Below, piece by piece: positions 1 to 8,865 of a DNA stretch of 64,000 nucleotides. This DNA comes from Dyella sp. M7H15-1. Its GTDB lineage: Bacteria; Pseudomonadota; Gammaproteobacteria; Xanthomonadales; Rhodanobacteraceae. The stretch is taken from the NCBI RefSeq assembly GCF_004114615.1, contig NZ_CP035300.1:310001-374000 (forward strand). The letters are read 5' to 3'. The position numbers and the translations under genes are program-made. Position 1 is the stretch's first letter. Every line of letters begins with the position of its first letter. The notes under the pieces are model-generated. The model searched no databases, was not told the origin of the DNA, and was given only the letters and a program-made list of their open reading frames with translations.

Positions 1-212
1 TCGTCCATGTTCACGTCGATGATTTGGGCGCCATTGGCAACCTGCTGGCGCGCGACGTCGATCGCTTCTTCGTAGCGCTCTTCTTTGATCAGCTTCTTGA
101 ATTGGGCTGAGCCGGTGACGTTGGTGCGCTCGCCGACGTTGACAAACAGCAGGTCGGGGGTGATGACCAGTGGTTCCAGGCCGGAGAGGCAGGTGTGGCG
201 TGAGGTGTTCAT
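1..212 (-). CDS. metH: Methionine synthase, second part (pterin-binding domain onward), N-terminal fragment
   Basis: Only the first 70 or so residues are inside the window; the gene runs off the left edge. The translation begins [17 protein letters not shown] and carries the [18 protein letters not shown] block, which is the hallmark start of the pterin-binding (methyl-tetrahydrofolate) domain of cobalamin-dependent methionine synthase. It starts inside the stop codon of the preceding gene (ATGA overlap), so the two halves of MetH are translationally coupled. Splitting MetH after the homocysteine domain is usual in Xanthomonadales. The missing part should hold the B12-binding and activation domains. 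Confidence 0.93.
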   Translation of the reverse strand, partial: MNTSRHTCLSGLEPLVITPDLLFVNVGERTNVTGSAQFKKLIKEERYEEAIDVARQQVANGAQIIDVNMD

Positions 213-1294
213 ACCGCATCTTTCTCTTTGGACGGCATGGCGCGAGGCGCGTATGGGCGCACCGCTTCCGCAATAGCTTTGATATGCGCGGGCGTCGTAC
301 CGCAACAGCCGCCCACCATATTGAGCAGCCCATCGCGCGCAAAACCGCCGATCACCGAGGCCATTTGCGCTGGTGTTTCATCGTATTCGCCAAAGGCATT
401 GGGTAAACCGGCGTTCGGATGTGTGCTGACAAAGCACTCAGCCACATTGGCCAGTGTCTGCAGATGTGGGCGCAGGTCGGCCGCGCCCAGCGCGCAATTC
501 AAGCCCACCGACAACGGACGGATATGTTTGATGGAGTAGTAGAACGCTTCGGCCGTCTGGCCAGACAGTGTGCGGCCGGAGCGATCGGTGATGGTGCCGG
601 AGATCATCACTGGCAGGCGGCGACCGCGTGCACGGAACAGTTCGCTCAGTGCGAACAGGGCCGCTTTGGCATTGAGCGTGTCGAAGATGGTCTCGACCAT
701 GATCATGTCGGCGCCACCATCGACCAGTCCGCAGGCCGCCTCGTTGTAGTTGCTGACCAACTCTTCGAAGGTGACGTTACGAAAGCCTGGATCATTGACG
801 TCCGGTGAAAGTGAAGCGGTGCGGCTGGTGGGGCCGAGGATGCCAATGACGAAGCGCGGCTTGGCCGGTGTTTTGGCGGTAAAGGCATCGCAGGCTGCGC
901 GCGCCAGCTTTGCACCTTCGCGATTTAATTCGTAGGCGAGATGTTCCAGGTGGTAATCCGCTTGACTGATACGCGTAGAGTTGAAGGTGTTGGTTTCGAC
1001 CAGGTCCGCGCCGGCTTCCAGATATGCCTCGTGCACATCGCGGATGATGTCCGGCTGGGTCAGCGTCAGCAGATCGTTGTTGCCTTTCAGGTCGCAAGCA
1101 CCGGGATGATCGTGATGGTGCATGTGGTCGCTGTCGCGTCCATCCACGAAACGCGCACCGCGAAAACCATCTTCGTCCAAGCGATGGCCTTGCAGCATAG
1201 TGCCCATGCCGCCGTCGAGGATCAGGATACGTTCGCGCAAAACGGCTTCGAGCGATGCAACACGGTCAGGATGGAGCCAGGAGAGGGTGCTCAT
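209..1294 (-). CDS. metH: Methionine synthase, homocysteine-binding domain (split MetH part 1)
   Basis: This 361-residue protein is the zinc-dependent homocysteine S-methyltransferase domain of MetH, which activates homocysteine for methyl transfer from methylcobalamin carried by the partner protein. The start DGGMGTMLQ (residues 27-35) is typical. The three zinc-ligand cysteines are visible as C267 (GLNCALG) and C330-C331 (GGCCGTT). A histidine-rich patch at residues 58-63 (HMHHHDH) is a small lineage insertion. It lies 11 bp after sahR and overlaps the second MetH gene by 4 bp, so the three genes form one operon for methionine regeneration. Confidence 0.95.
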   Translation of the reverse strand: MSTLSWLHPDRVASLEAVLRERILILDGGMGTMLQGHRLDEDGFRGARFVDGRDSDHMHHHDHPGACDLKGNNDLLTLTQPDIIRDVHEAYLEAGADLVETNTFNSTRISQADYHLEHLAYELNREGAKLARAACDAFTAKTPAKPRFVIGILGPTSRTASLSPDVNDPGFRNVTFEELVSNYNEAACGLVDGGADMIMVETIFDTLNAKAALFALSELFRARGRRLPVMISGTITDRSGRTLSGQTAEAFYYSIKHIRPLSVGLNCALGAADLRPHLQTLANVAECFVSTHPNAGLPNAFGEYDETPAQMASVIGGFARDGLLNMVGGCCGTTPAHIKAIAEAVRPYAPRAMPSKEKDAV

Positions 1295-1305
1295 GAGGAA
1301 ACTCC

Positions 1306-2232
1306 TTACGGCTTGCGCGCAAGCAGGCTGATCACTTCAAAATGCGGCGCCTTGCGTTCGCGGCTGAGTCGATTGCAATGGATGACATCAAGCTTGGCCT
1401 GGGTGGCAAGCTTGGTCAGATCCTGCTGGGTAAAGCCCAGGTTGCGATGATCGAACGGCGCCACGACGGCGGGGTGATCATGCTTGCCGAGCGTCACGGC
1501 CAGCAACCTTCCACCGGGGCGCAGCACGCGTGCAGCTTCGGTGAGTGCCTTGCTGGGATGCTCGGAATAGGTGAGTGCGTGCAGCATCAGCACGAGGTCG
1601 AAGTGATGGGTTTCCAGTGACAGTGCATGCATGTCGCCGTGTCGGACTTCGACGTTGTCGAAATGGGCGAGCCGCTTGGATGCCGCCTCCACCACGCGTT
1701 CGCTCGCGTCCACGCAGACAATGGAACGTGCATGCGGTGCGAGCAATTCCGCCGTGATGCCGTCGCCGGATGCGATGTCCAGCACATCGCCGGTTTCGAG
1801 CAGTTGCAGCAGCGAGCGGGTCAGGGTTTCCCAGGTGCGGCCGGGCGAGTAATGGCGTTCCATGTCACCAGCGACAGTGTCGGCCCAGCCCTCTTCACGT
1901 GCACGTTGGACCAGCACGATGGGCAGGCGTGCGGCGTCTTCGCGCAACAGGGCATCGTCGATGCTTTCGCGCAGCGAGCGGATCAGCGCATGCTGGTGCT
2001 CATCGCTTTCACTATTGGCGCGGTAATAAGCCGAAACGCCTGCCCGGCGATCACGCACCAACTCGGCTTCCTTGAGCTTGGCAAGATGGGTCGATACGCG
2101 TGGCTGTGCAAGGTGCAGGACCGCGGCCAGTTCCGCCACGGTCAATTCCTCGCGTTCCAGCAGGGCCAGCAGCCTTACGCGAGTGGGGTCGGCCAGCAGG
2201 CGCAACACGCTGGAGGCAGTCGCCAGATCCAT
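1306..2232 (-). CDS. sahR: SahR-type regulator: ArsR HTH fused to a SAM-methyltransferase-like domain
   Basis: The protein has an ArsR-type winged helix at residues 1-75 ([13 protein letters not shown], then the recognition region [12 protein letters not shown]) followed by a class I methyltransferase fold (motif [10 protein letters not shown], residues 150-158; motif VLRPGGRLL later). This architecture is that of SahR, a regulator that senses S-adenosylhomocysteine through its methyltransferase-like domain and controls methionine-cycle genes in Proteobacteria. The position directly ahead of metH in one operon supports that role. A palindrome lies just upstream of the start and probably mediates autoregulation. 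It could still act as an enzyme; the sequence alone does not decide this. Confidence 0.78.
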   Translation of the reverse strand: MDLATASSVLRLLADPTRVRLLALLEREELTVAELAAVLHLAQPRVSTHLAKLKEAELVRDRRAGVSAYYRANSESDEHQHALIRSLRESIDDALLREDAARLPIVLVQRAREEGWADTVAGDMERHYSPGRTWETLTRSLLQLLETGDVLDIASGDGITAELLAPHARSIVCVDASERVVEAASKRLAHFDNVEVRHGDMHALSLETHHFDLVLMLHALTYSEHPSKALTEAARVLRPGGRLLAVTLGKHDHPAVVAPFDHRNLGFTQQDLTKLATQAKLDVIHCNRLSRERKAPHFEVISLLARKP

Positions 2233-2242
2233 CGTGCATCCT

Positions 2243-2256
2243 TATATCGCGATATA
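2243..2256. promoter_or_regulatory. Probable SahR operator, 14-bp perfect palindrome
   Basis: TATATCGCGATATA is a perfect 14-bp palindrome that begins 11 bp upstream of the sahR start codon. ArsR-family dimers bind such AT-flanked inverted repeats close to their own promoters, so this is the likely autoregulatory operator of the sahR-metH operon. The assignment rests on position and symmetry only. Confidence 0.6.
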
Positions 2257-2559
2257 GAGATGAGAAAGGGTAGGCGGGGACGCGAGGGGAGTCAAGGAAG
2301 AGTAAGGAGGGCAGTTACACATATCCGTTTTCGGGGCTGTTGCATTTACTGTGAATGAAGATGCCATGATCTCCGCTGCAGCAATCATTCATAAGCTGAC
2401 AGTCGTTACACGCAACACGCGGGATTTCGAGCGTTTTCAAGTTCCCTTGTGCATGTCTTTCAGGACTACCGCCACAGTTTCTGCTGCCCCGCAACAAGGC
2501 TTGGTTATCCCTCACGCTAAAATAAGGGGCTTTCCCCGTCTTGTTCCCCGGAGCCGCTC
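2257..2559. other. Intergenic region between divergent sahR and acyl-CoA dehydrogenase
   Basis: This stretch separates two divergent genes and should hold both promoters. I see no convincing gene in it. The last bases before the ATG (CCCCGGAGCCGCTC) carry a GGAG ribosome-binding site for the acyl-CoA dehydrogenase. Confidence 0.5.
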
Positions 2560-3720
2560 ATGGATTTCCGTTTCACCGAAGACCAGCTTTCCATCCAGGC
2601 CATTGCCCGCGATTTTGCGCAGAAGCGCATCGTGCCGGTGGCGGCGGAGTTCGATGCCAAGGGCGAGTTTCCGCTGGACAACATCCGGGAGATGGGTCAG
2701 CTCGGCCTGATGGGCATTGAAGTGCCGCATGGGTATGGTGGTGCTGGCATGGATCCGATCAGCTATGTGCTGGCAATGATCGAGATTGCCGCGGCCGATG
2801 CGGCCACTTCCACTGTCATGTCGGTCAACAACTCGCTGTTCTGCAACGGCATCCTCAAGCATGGGACGGAAGAACAGAAGCAGAGATACGTGCGTGCGAT
2901 CGCGCAGGGCGAGGCGATCGGTGCGTATGCGTTGACGGAATCGCAATCGGGTTCGGATGCCTCGGCTATGCACACACGCGCGTCGAAGAATGCCGATGGT
3001 AACTGGGTAATCAACGGCAAGAAGAGCTGGATCACTTCCGGTCCGGTCGCACGCTACATGGTGTTGTTTGCCATCACCACGCCAGGCATCGGCGCCAAAG
3101 GTGTGTCGGCCTTCATTATCGATACGCAGAAGCCGGGCTTTCATGCCGGCAAGATTGAGCCCAAGCTCGGTATTCGCGCATCGGCTACCTGCGAAATCGA
3201 GTTCAGCGAATACGTCTGCTCGAAAGACGACCTGTTGGGTGCCCAGGGCAAGGGTTTCTCCATCGCCATGGGGGTACTCGACGCCGGCCGCATCGGTATT
3301 GCGTCGCAGGCCGTGGGTATTGCGCGCGCCGCATACGAAGCCACGCTGCAGTGGTCGCGCGACCGCAAAGCCTTCGGCCATCCGATCGGCACCTTCCAGA
3401 TGACGCAGACAAAGATCGCCGATATGAAGTGCAAGCTCGATGCGGCCACCTTGCTGACCTTGCGCGCCGCCTGGGCCAAGGACGAGGCGGAAAAGAACGG
3501 TGGTCGTTTTGGTACCGAGGCGTCGGTGGCCAAGCTGGTGGCGTCGGAAGCCGCGATGTGGATCGCGCACCAGGCGGTGCAAATTCATGGCGGCATGGGT
3601 TATTCCAAGGAAATGCCGTTGGAGCGCTACTTCCGCGACGCGAAGATCACCGAAATCTACGAAGGTACCAGCGAGATCCAGCGCATGGTGATTGCGCGTG
3701 CCGAGACCGGTCTGCGTTGA
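2560..3720 (+). CDS. Acyl-CoA dehydrogenase (short/branched-chain type)
   Basis: This 386-residue FAD enzyme catalyses alpha,beta-dehydrogenation of acyl-CoA in fatty-acid or branched-chain amino-acid breakdown. It has the full family layout: helical N-terminal domain, the FAD-binding segment YALTESQSGSDA, the middle beta domain with WITSGP, and the C-terminal helical domain with the signature QIHGGMGY. The catalytic base is the glutamate of YEGTSEIQR (about residue 368), the position used by butyryl-CoA-like members. Length matches the family. It is monocistronic and ends at a strong hairpin. The exact chain-length preference cannot be read from the sequence. Confidence 0.93.
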   Translation: MDFRFTEDQLSIQAIARDFAQKRIVPVAAEFDAKGEFPLDNIREMGQLGLMGIEVPHGYGGAGMDPISYVLAMIEIAAADAATSTVMSVNNSLFCNGILKHGTEEQKQRYVRAIAQGEAIGAYALTESQSGSDASAMHTRASKNADGNWVINGKKSWITSGPVARYMVLFAITTPGIGAKGVSAFIIDTQKPGFHAGKIEPKLGIRASATCEIEFSEYVCSKDDLLGAQGKGFSIAMGVLDAGRIGIASQAVGIARAAYEATLQWSRDRKAFGHPIGTFQMTQTKIADMKCKLDAATLLTLRAAWAKDEAEKNGGRFGTEASVAKLVASEAAMWIAHQAVQIHGGMGYSKEMPLERYFRDAKITEIYEGTSEIQRMVIARAETGLR

Positions 3721-3728
3721 TGGCTCGC

Positions 3729-3758
3729 AGGTTCTGCGGCCATAGGGCCGCAGAACCT
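3729..3758 (+). terminator. Hairpin after the acyl-CoA dehydrogenase gene
   Basis: A perfect 13-bp stem (AGGTTCTGCGGCC and its complement) with a 4-base loop begins 8 bp after the stop codon. It has no long T-tract, only a loose T-rich stretch further on, so it is either a weak intrinsic terminator or an mRNA-stabilising hairpin. Confidence 0.6.
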
Positions 3759-3948
3759 CAGATCCTAGTTTGGACGTTTTAGGTAGTCACCCATCTACCC
3801 AAGTTAACACATAGCCAAATAAGCCGACTACGAGCTCTTCGCCTTCTTGGCACTCTTGCTCAGAAGATCGTAAGCACGTCTGCTTCGCCCAATGATTGAA
3901 GATAACGAAAAGATTGCAAACAGGTTCTTAGCCCCGGTTCTCTACGCC

Positions 3949-5244
3949 TCAAGCGCTTTCCAGCGACTTGTTTTCGTGCACTTCAGGCGTCAGCAGCCGT
4001 TCACGGCCAAAGCAACAGGTGAAGGTGGAGCCTTGGCCCGGGGTGCTGCGGATGTCCAGGCGCGCCTGATGCAGACCCAGCACATGCTTGACAATGGACA
4101 GGCCCAGGCCCGTGCCGCCGCTGTCGCGCGAACGGCTGGACGAGACACGGTAGAAGCGTTCGGTGAGCCGTGACAGATGATCGGCGGGAATGCCATAACC
4201 GGTATCGATCACCGAGTAATTGGCGCCTTCCGCGGTGCGTTCCCAGCGGATGGTAATGCGGCCACCGGTGGGCGTATAGCGCACGGCGTTGCTGACCAGG
4301 TTGGATAGCGCGCTGTGCAGGTCTTTCTGCGAACCCAGCAGATCGAGCTCGGCGGTGGATTCGACAGTGATGCTATGACGGCCCTGACTCAACGCTTCGG
4401 CCTCCTTGCGCAGGGTGGCCAGCAGCGGCGTTATCGGCACGCGTTCTTCGGCGACGTGATCCTGGGTTTCCAGGCGCGACAAGGTCAGCAGATCTTCCAC
4501 AATCTGACCCATGCGCTTGGATTGCGCGCGCATTTCGCTGAGCACCGGCGCCAGGTGCGGTACGTCTTCCGGATCGAGCAGTTCGAGATAACCGTGAATG
4601 ACGGTAAGCGGTGTGCGCAATTCGTGCGACACGTTCGCCACGAAGTCACGGCGGATCTGCTCCAGGCGGGACATATGGCTGATATCGCGTGCTAGCAGCA
4701 GATGCTGGCGCTGACCAAACGGCAGCAAAGTCACGTTGATGTGGCGACTGGGTTGGCCTGGTGCGCTGACATCGTTCAACGGTTCCGGTGAGGGTTCCTG
4801 CAGCCAGCCAGCCAGTTCGGAGTTGTACATCCTGTCTTTTAGCAGCACGCCGCGATCTTGCGGACGGCGCAGGCCAAGCAGGCTTTCCGCAGCATGGTTG
4901 AACCAGTGTACGCGCTGGTCTTGGTCGAGCAGCACGATGGCATCCGGCAGGTTGCCAGCGGCGCGGCGCAGATCATGCAGATTGGCGGCTAGGCGTTGGG
5001 AGCGCATCATGAATCGGTCATGCCGGGATGGGTCGGAGTTTGCTGGTGAAGCGGGGGAGGGTGAACTCATCATGGGCTTAGCAATGTGACGCAAGTGCGT
5101 CAGTAGCAAGACAATCTCTGCTACAGCGGCAAGCGCCACGCTGGTTGCTACGTAGCCGCCGGCAAGCCAACCGGCGAGGCCGCCCACGAACAAGCCGCCG
5201 AACAGGGCAAGCGGGAGTTTCCAGGTGCGTGACGCTGCTGGCAT
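3949..5244 (-). CDS. phoR: Phosphate-regulon sensor histidine kinase PhoR
   Basis: The 431-residue protein has two hydrophobic helices (about residues 10-48) separated by a very short loop, a PAS-like domain (about 92-190), a HisKA domain with phosphoacceptor H207 in NVSHELRTPLT, and an ATPase domain with N-box NLVSNAVRYTP, DTGYGIP and GGTGLGLSIV. The tiny periplasmic loop is typical of PhoR, which senses phosphate through PstSCAB and PhoU. It lies downstream of phoB on the same strand with a 124-bp gap that contains a tandem repeat and a hairpin. The gene ends in the LESA tail without an extra domain. Confidence 0.9.
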   Translation of the reverse strand: MPAASRTWKLPLALFGGLFVGGLAGWLAGGYVATSVALAAVAEIVLLLTHLRHIAKPMMSSPSPASPANSDPSRHDRFMMRSQRLAANLHDLRRAAGNLPDAIVLLDQDQRVHWFNHAAESLLGLRRPQDRGVLLKDRMYNSELAGWLQEPSPEPLNDVSAPGQPSRHINVTLLPFGQRQHLLLARDISHMSRLEQIRRDFVANVSHELRTPLTVIHGYLELLDPEDVPHLAPVLSEMRAQSKRMGQIVEDLLTLSRLETQDHVAEERVPITPLLATLRKEAEALSQGRHSITVESTAELDLLGSQKDLHSALSNLVSNAVRYTPTGGRITIRWERTAEGANYSVIDTGYGIPADHLSRLTERFYRVSSSRSRDSGGTGLGLSIVKHVLGLHQARLDIRSTPGQGSTFTCCFGRERLLTPEVHENKSLESA

Positions 5245-5253
5245 GGCTTGGTC

Positions 5254-5332
5254 AGGAGTGAGCAGGGAGGAGTGAGCAGGGAGGATCGATCAACGAGAGA
5301 GAGGCCGAGCGCAGCGCGTTCTTGCCTCTCTC
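5254..5332. repeat. Tandem 14-bp repeat and hairpin in the phoB-phoR spacer
   Basis: Two head-to-tail copies of AGGAGTGAGCAGGG (5254-5267 and 5268-5281) are followed by an inverted repeat GAGAGAGGC/GCCTCTCTC (5297-5305 and 5324-5332). In the direction of phoB-phoR transcription the hairpin precedes phoR without a T-tract, so it may adjust the phoR:phoB ratio by processing or partial termination. The role is not known. Confidence 0.5.
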
Positions 5333-5368
5333 ATATTTTTCACTTCTCTCCCTCACTCCTCAGCTCTT

Positions 5369-6058
5369 TCAGTGGCTGGTAGAGAATCGATAGCCAGCGC
5401 CCCGGACCGTCTGCACCATGTCCTCGAGCTTCCACGGCTCGAGCGTCTTGCGCAGGCGACGAATGTGCACATCCACCGTGCGCTCTTCCACGTACACGCT
5501 GCCGCCCCACACGTGGTCAAGCAACTGCGCGCGTGAGTAGACGCGTTCCGGATGGGTCATGAAGAAGTACAGCAGACGGTATTCGGTCGGGCCGATCGGT
5601 ACCGGTCCGTCGCCCGCGAACACGCGGTGCGCTGGACCATCGATGCGCAGCCGGCCCAGCTCAACCATACCCGAGCCATCATCGCCCTGGCTGCGGCGCA
5701 GCACGGCCTTGATGCGGGCGATCAGCTCGCGGGTGGAGAAGGGCTTGACCACATAGTCATCGACACCCGCTTCCAGGCCGTTGACGCGGTCCATTTCCTC
5801 GCCGCGCGCGGTCAGCATGATGATGGGGACTTCGCGGCTCAGTTCTTCCTTGCGCAGCCGGCGGGCAAGGTCTAGGCCGCTGGTGCCGGGCAGCATCCAG
5901 TCGAGCAGGATCAGGTCTGGAACCTGTTCGGCAATGGACATCTGGGCCGTGCGTGCGTCCGCGGCTTGCGCGGTATCCATACCGGCTTTGCGCAGGGCGA
6001 AGGCGACCATGTCGCGGATGGAAGCTTCGTCTTCAACAATAAGGATGCGTTTGTGCAC
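5369..6058 (-). CDS. phoB: Phosphate-regulon response regulator PhoB
   Basis: This 229-residue OmpR-family regulator has a receiver domain with D53 (LLDWMLPG) as phosphoacceptor, the conserved acidic pair VEDE at the N-terminus and lysine in VVKPFS, followed by a winged-helix domain ending VRGAGYRFS. Sequence details such as [22 protein letters not shown] and [14 protein letters not shown] are those of PhoB. It precedes phoR in the same orientation, and the pair should control the phosphate-starvation regulon. Confidence 0.93.
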   Translation of the reverse strand: MHKRILIVEDEASIRDMVAFALRKAGMDTAQAADARTAQMSIAEQVPDLILLDWMLPGTSGLDLARRLRKEELSREVPIIMLTARGEEMDRVNGLEAGVDDYVVKPFSTRELIARIKAVLRRSQGDDGSGMVELGRLRIDGPAHRVFAGDGPVPIGPTEYRLLYFFMTHPERVYSRAQLLDHVWGGSVYVEERTVDVHIRRLRKTLEPWKLEDMVQTVRGAGYRFSTSH

Positions 6059-6167
6059 GCTAAGTCCGATGAGGTTGGCCTGTGACGCAAATATTGCAGC
6101 GGTGAAATGTTACGTGACAATGACACTGCGTGAAAATCCCGTCCTGATCAGGGGGAAGGCCCCTACG

Positions 6168-7871
6168 TCAAGGCGAACCGTTCCCCAGACCGAAACAAGG
6201 GTGCCCGCTACATGCGCCATGGGAACCGAACTGCTGCTGGGTCTGGTTGTTGCCATCCGGATTGTCATCCGTGGCCACTCGACGCTTGCGCAGTTCCATC
6301 ACCAGCGGGGTGAGTTCGGTGATATGGGCCTGGATGCGAGCCCGGGCGTAATAATCCAGATCGGAGCGCTTGAGCAAGGTCTTGAGCTGTTCCATGGCGT
6401 CGAACGGCCGGCCCGACAGGTAGCTGGCCTGGGCATAGGCTTCGCCGGCCCGCACGCTGTCGCCGGCCTTTTCGCTGGCGCGGGCATAGGCCGTGAAGAG
6501 GTCTGGCTCATCGGTATCCTCCAGCATCGGGCGCAGCATATCGGCGGCCTGGCTGGCCTGGGCCTTGGTGCCGCCGACGGTCAGCGCATTGGCATAGGCG
6601 ACGCCGATCGCCTTGTTGCGCGGCGACTGGGCGTTGAGCGCGGCGTAGATATCCAGCGCGGCGGCCCGCTGGCCGGCCTGGAAGCGGGCGTCGGCCATGG
6701 CCAGACGCAACACCAGGTTGTCCGGGTATTTGTCGAGCAGGGGCTGCAACGGCGGAATCGCCTTGGCGCCTTGGCCGCTGTGGGTAAGGGCCAGCGCATA
6801 GCCGTAATAGTTCTCAAGGGTCTTGAAACTGCCGTCCTTGCGGCCTAGCAGTTCGCTGTAATAGCTGGCCATGCGGTATGGGTCGCCAGACAACACGCGC
6901 ACACGTTCGCGCATCAGCAGGTAGTTGTTGGGGCTGGGCTGGCCATTGCTGGCGGTGAGCAGGGTGGTGGGATCCTTCACGTAGGCGATCGGCGCGGTCT
7001 GCTTGGCCCAACTGGATTTATCGAGCAGATTGCCGGTGGGTAGCGATTTCTGTTCGGTGATCAGCGCGCTGGCGCGTGCCTTGGCATCGGCGATGCGCTG
7101 GGCGGTGACCGGGTGATCCTGCAGTAGCGAAGGCACATTGATGCCGCCAGAGTCGGCGCTCATGACATCTTCCATGCGCCCGAAAAAGCCCGCCATGGCA
7201 TTGGGATCGAAGCCTGCCTTGGACAGCGTCATGATGCCAGTGCGATCCGCCTCGGCTTCATCCTTGCGGGTGAAGTTGATTTCCTTCTGCATGATGGCAC
7301 CCTGCCCACCCAGCAAGGCCGCTGCTGCGGCCTGGCCTCCAGCAGCACCGCCGGCGGCGATCGCACCAAGCGCTACCAGCGCCATGAGTGGGGTGTCTTT
7401 TTTGACCGATTCATACGCGCGCTGCAGATGGTTTTGTGTGATGTGGCCAATTTCGTGCGCCATCACCGCGGCGAGTTCGTCCTCGCTGCGGGTGATGATG
7501 ATCAAGCCAGCATTGACGCCGATATAGCCGCCAGGTGCGGAGAACGCGTTGATCACCGGATCCTTGACGATGAAGAAAGCGAAGTGATCCTTTGGCTTGG
7601 CGGAGTTCGATGCCAGCCGGAAGCCGAGATTGTTGATGTAGTCGTCCAACAGCGGATCGTTCACGACCATGTCCAGCGCACGCATCTGCTGCTGCAGCAT
7701 AGCGCCGTAATCCTGGGCTTCCTGCGGCGAAATCAGTGCATTGGCCGAGCTGCCAAGGTCGGGCAGCCGGACATTGTCAGGCTTGTCCTGGGCGCCGACC
7801 ACAAAGGTCAGCCCAGCCAGCGCGAGCGCGGTCAGCAGGCGTTTACGGAGATGTCGTAGTGCCATGGTCAT
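6168..7871 (-). CDS. bepA: BepA-like periplasmic M48 metalloprotease with TPR domain
   Basis: The protein starts with a signal peptide (RKRLLTALALAGLTFVVGA, cleavage near residue 27). It has an M48 zinc-peptidase domain with HEIGH at residues 139-143 and the third ligand in EAEADR (about E207), then TPR-like helical repeats from about residue 330. This is the layout of BepA/YfgC, which degrades or helps assemble outer-membrane proteins such as LptD. At 567 residues it is somewhat longer than E. coli BepA because of a C-terminal low-complexity tail (DDNPDGNNQTQQQFGSHG). An alternative start two codons downstream is possible. Confidence 0.88.
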   Translation of the reverse strand: MTMALRHLRKRLLTALALAGLTFVVGAQDKPDNVRLPDLGSSANALISPQEAQDYGAMLQQQMRALDMVVNDPLLDDYINNLGFRLASNSAKPKDHFAFFIVKDPVINAFSAPGGYIGVNAGLIIITRSEDELAAVMAHEIGHITQNHLQRAYESVKKDTPLMALVALGAIAAGGAAGGQAAAAALLGGQGAIMQKEINFTRKDEAEADRTGIMTLSKAGFDPNAMAGFFGRMEDVMSADSGGINVPSLLQDHPVTAQRIADAKARASALITEQKSLPTGNLLDKSSWAKQTAPIAYVKDPTTLLTASNGQPSPNNYLLMRERVRVLSGDPYRMASYYSELLGRKDGSFKTLENYYGYALALTHSGQGAKAIPPLQPLLDKYPDNLVLRLAMADARFQAGQRAAALDIYAALNAQSPRNKAIGVAYANALTVGGTKAQASQAADMLRPMLEDTDEPDLFTAYARASEKAGDSVRAGEAYAQASYLSGRPFDAMEQLKTLLKRSDLDYYARARIQAHITELTPLVMELRKRRVATDDNPDGNNQTQQQFGSHGACSGHPCFGLGNGSP

Positions 7872-7987
7872 AGGTCAATGACAGTACCATTTAAGACCTT
7901 TCCGTCGTGTTGCAGTTCAGTATCAAGCGACTTGTTTTCAAAGGTTGTCGCCGCCATTTACGGCGCAAGTAATTTCGGAGTCCTGCA

Positions 7988-8251
7988 ATGCCCAAGATCG
8001 AAGTCTATTCCACCGCAGTATGCCCCTATTGCGTGGTGACCAAGAACCTGCTGAAGGCTAAGGGTCTGAGCTGGGAGGAGGTACGCGTGGATACCGATCT
8101 GGCGCAGCGTGACATCATGCTTGCGCGCAGCGGTGGTCGCCGCAGTGTGCCGCAGATCTTCATCAACAATCAGCACGTTGGCGGGTACGACGATTTGGTC
8201 GCCGCCGATCGCAGTGGCAAGCTGGCGCAATGGCTGGGTGAAGTGGCATGA
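7988..8251 (+). CDS. grxC: Glutaredoxin 3
   Basis: This 87-residue dithiol glutaredoxin has the CPYC active site (C12, C15), the cis-proline segment RSVPQIFIN and the GGYDD glutathione-binding loop. It reduces disulfides with glutathione in the cytoplasm. An AGTCCTGCA region gives only a weak ribosome-binding site. The stop codon overlaps the next start by 4 bp, so it is coupled to the AhpD-like gene. Confidence 0.94.
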   Translation: MPKIEVYSTAVCPYCVVTKNLLKAKGLSWEEVRVDTDLAQRDIMLARSGGRRSVPQIFINNQHVGGYDDLVAADRSGKLAQWLGEVA

Positions 8252-8640
8252 GTACGGAAAAGGATCGCGTCGCCGAATTCACCTCATTCCGCCAGCGCAT
8301 GAACGAGCGCATCCTGGCCGAAGACCACCAGGTGGTGCGTCGCTTCTTCGCGCTTGATACGCAGACGTACAAGGCTGGTGTGCTGGACGTGAAGACCAAG
8401 GAGATGCTTGGCTTGGTCGCCTCGATGGTGCTGCGTTGCGACGATTGCATCAGCTATCACGTGGCGCAGTGCAAGGAGGTGGGCGTAAGTCGCGAGGAAT
8501 TCTTCGAAGTATTTAGCGTGGGGCTGGTGGTGGGTGGTTCAATCGTCATTCCGCATCTGCGCCGGGCCGTGGATTTTCTGGATCGACTGGAGTTGGGTGA
8601 TATGACGGGACAGGGTATTGGGTGCGGCGACCACGCGTAG
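8248..8640 (+). CDS. AhpD-like / carboxymuconolactone decarboxylase-family protein
   Basis: The 130-residue protein carries the AhpD-type redox motif CxxCxxxH as C64-D-D-C67-I-S-Y-H71 in a helical context, which is the signature of alkylhydroperoxidase-like members of the carboxymuconolactone decarboxylase family. ATGA overlap with grxC suggests a shared redox job, with glutaredoxin as a plausible electron partner. This functional pairing is inference. The C-terminal tail (MTGQGIGCGDHA) is not conserved in the family core. Confidence 0.82.
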   Translation: MSTEKDRVAEFTSFRQRMNERILAEDHQVVRRFFALDTQTYKAGVLDVKTKEMLGLVASMVLRCDDCISYHVAQCKEVGVSREEFFEVFSVGLVVGGSIVIPHLRRAVDFLDRLELGDMTGQGIGCGDHA

Positions 8641-8700
8641 GGTGCAAAACCCAACATAACTCTCATCCGTGCCATGTTGGGGTTTGCACCCCAAGCTACG
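8636..8700. repeat. REP-like inverted repeat / terminator hairpin
   Basis: A long imperfect inverted repeat begins inside the stop codon of the AhpD-like gene: CGTAGGGTGCAAAACCCAAC pairs with the mirrored GTTGGGGTTTGCACCCC...CTACG across an 18-base loop. The GTAG...CTAC ends and the lack of a T-tract are typical of repetitive extragenic palindromes. It may also act as a terminator. Confidence 0.55.
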
Positions 8701-8865
8701 ATCGTTCGATTTAAGGCGATGCTCCATACGAGCATTTGCAACGTTTCCAAGTGCCTTCGGGCTGTTCGCCGACAGGCGTATCAGGGATAATTGAGCGGAT
8801 TTCAACCAGGCGCCTCTCTCCCTTGTGCGCCGGTTTCCCAGCTTCATTCCAAGGAGTTCCCTCTC

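Noticed and set aside
6100-6135. Pho-box-like TGTCA repeats upstream of phoB
   Set aside because: TGTCAT and TGTCAC occur close together on the minus strand, but the spacing does not match the 11-bp period of a Pho box, so I do not call it.
5781-6848. Long plus-strand open frame opposite phoB and bepA
   Set aside because: It lies entirely antisense to two well-recognised genes, has no family-like sequence and no ribosome-binding site; it is a GC-codon shadow.
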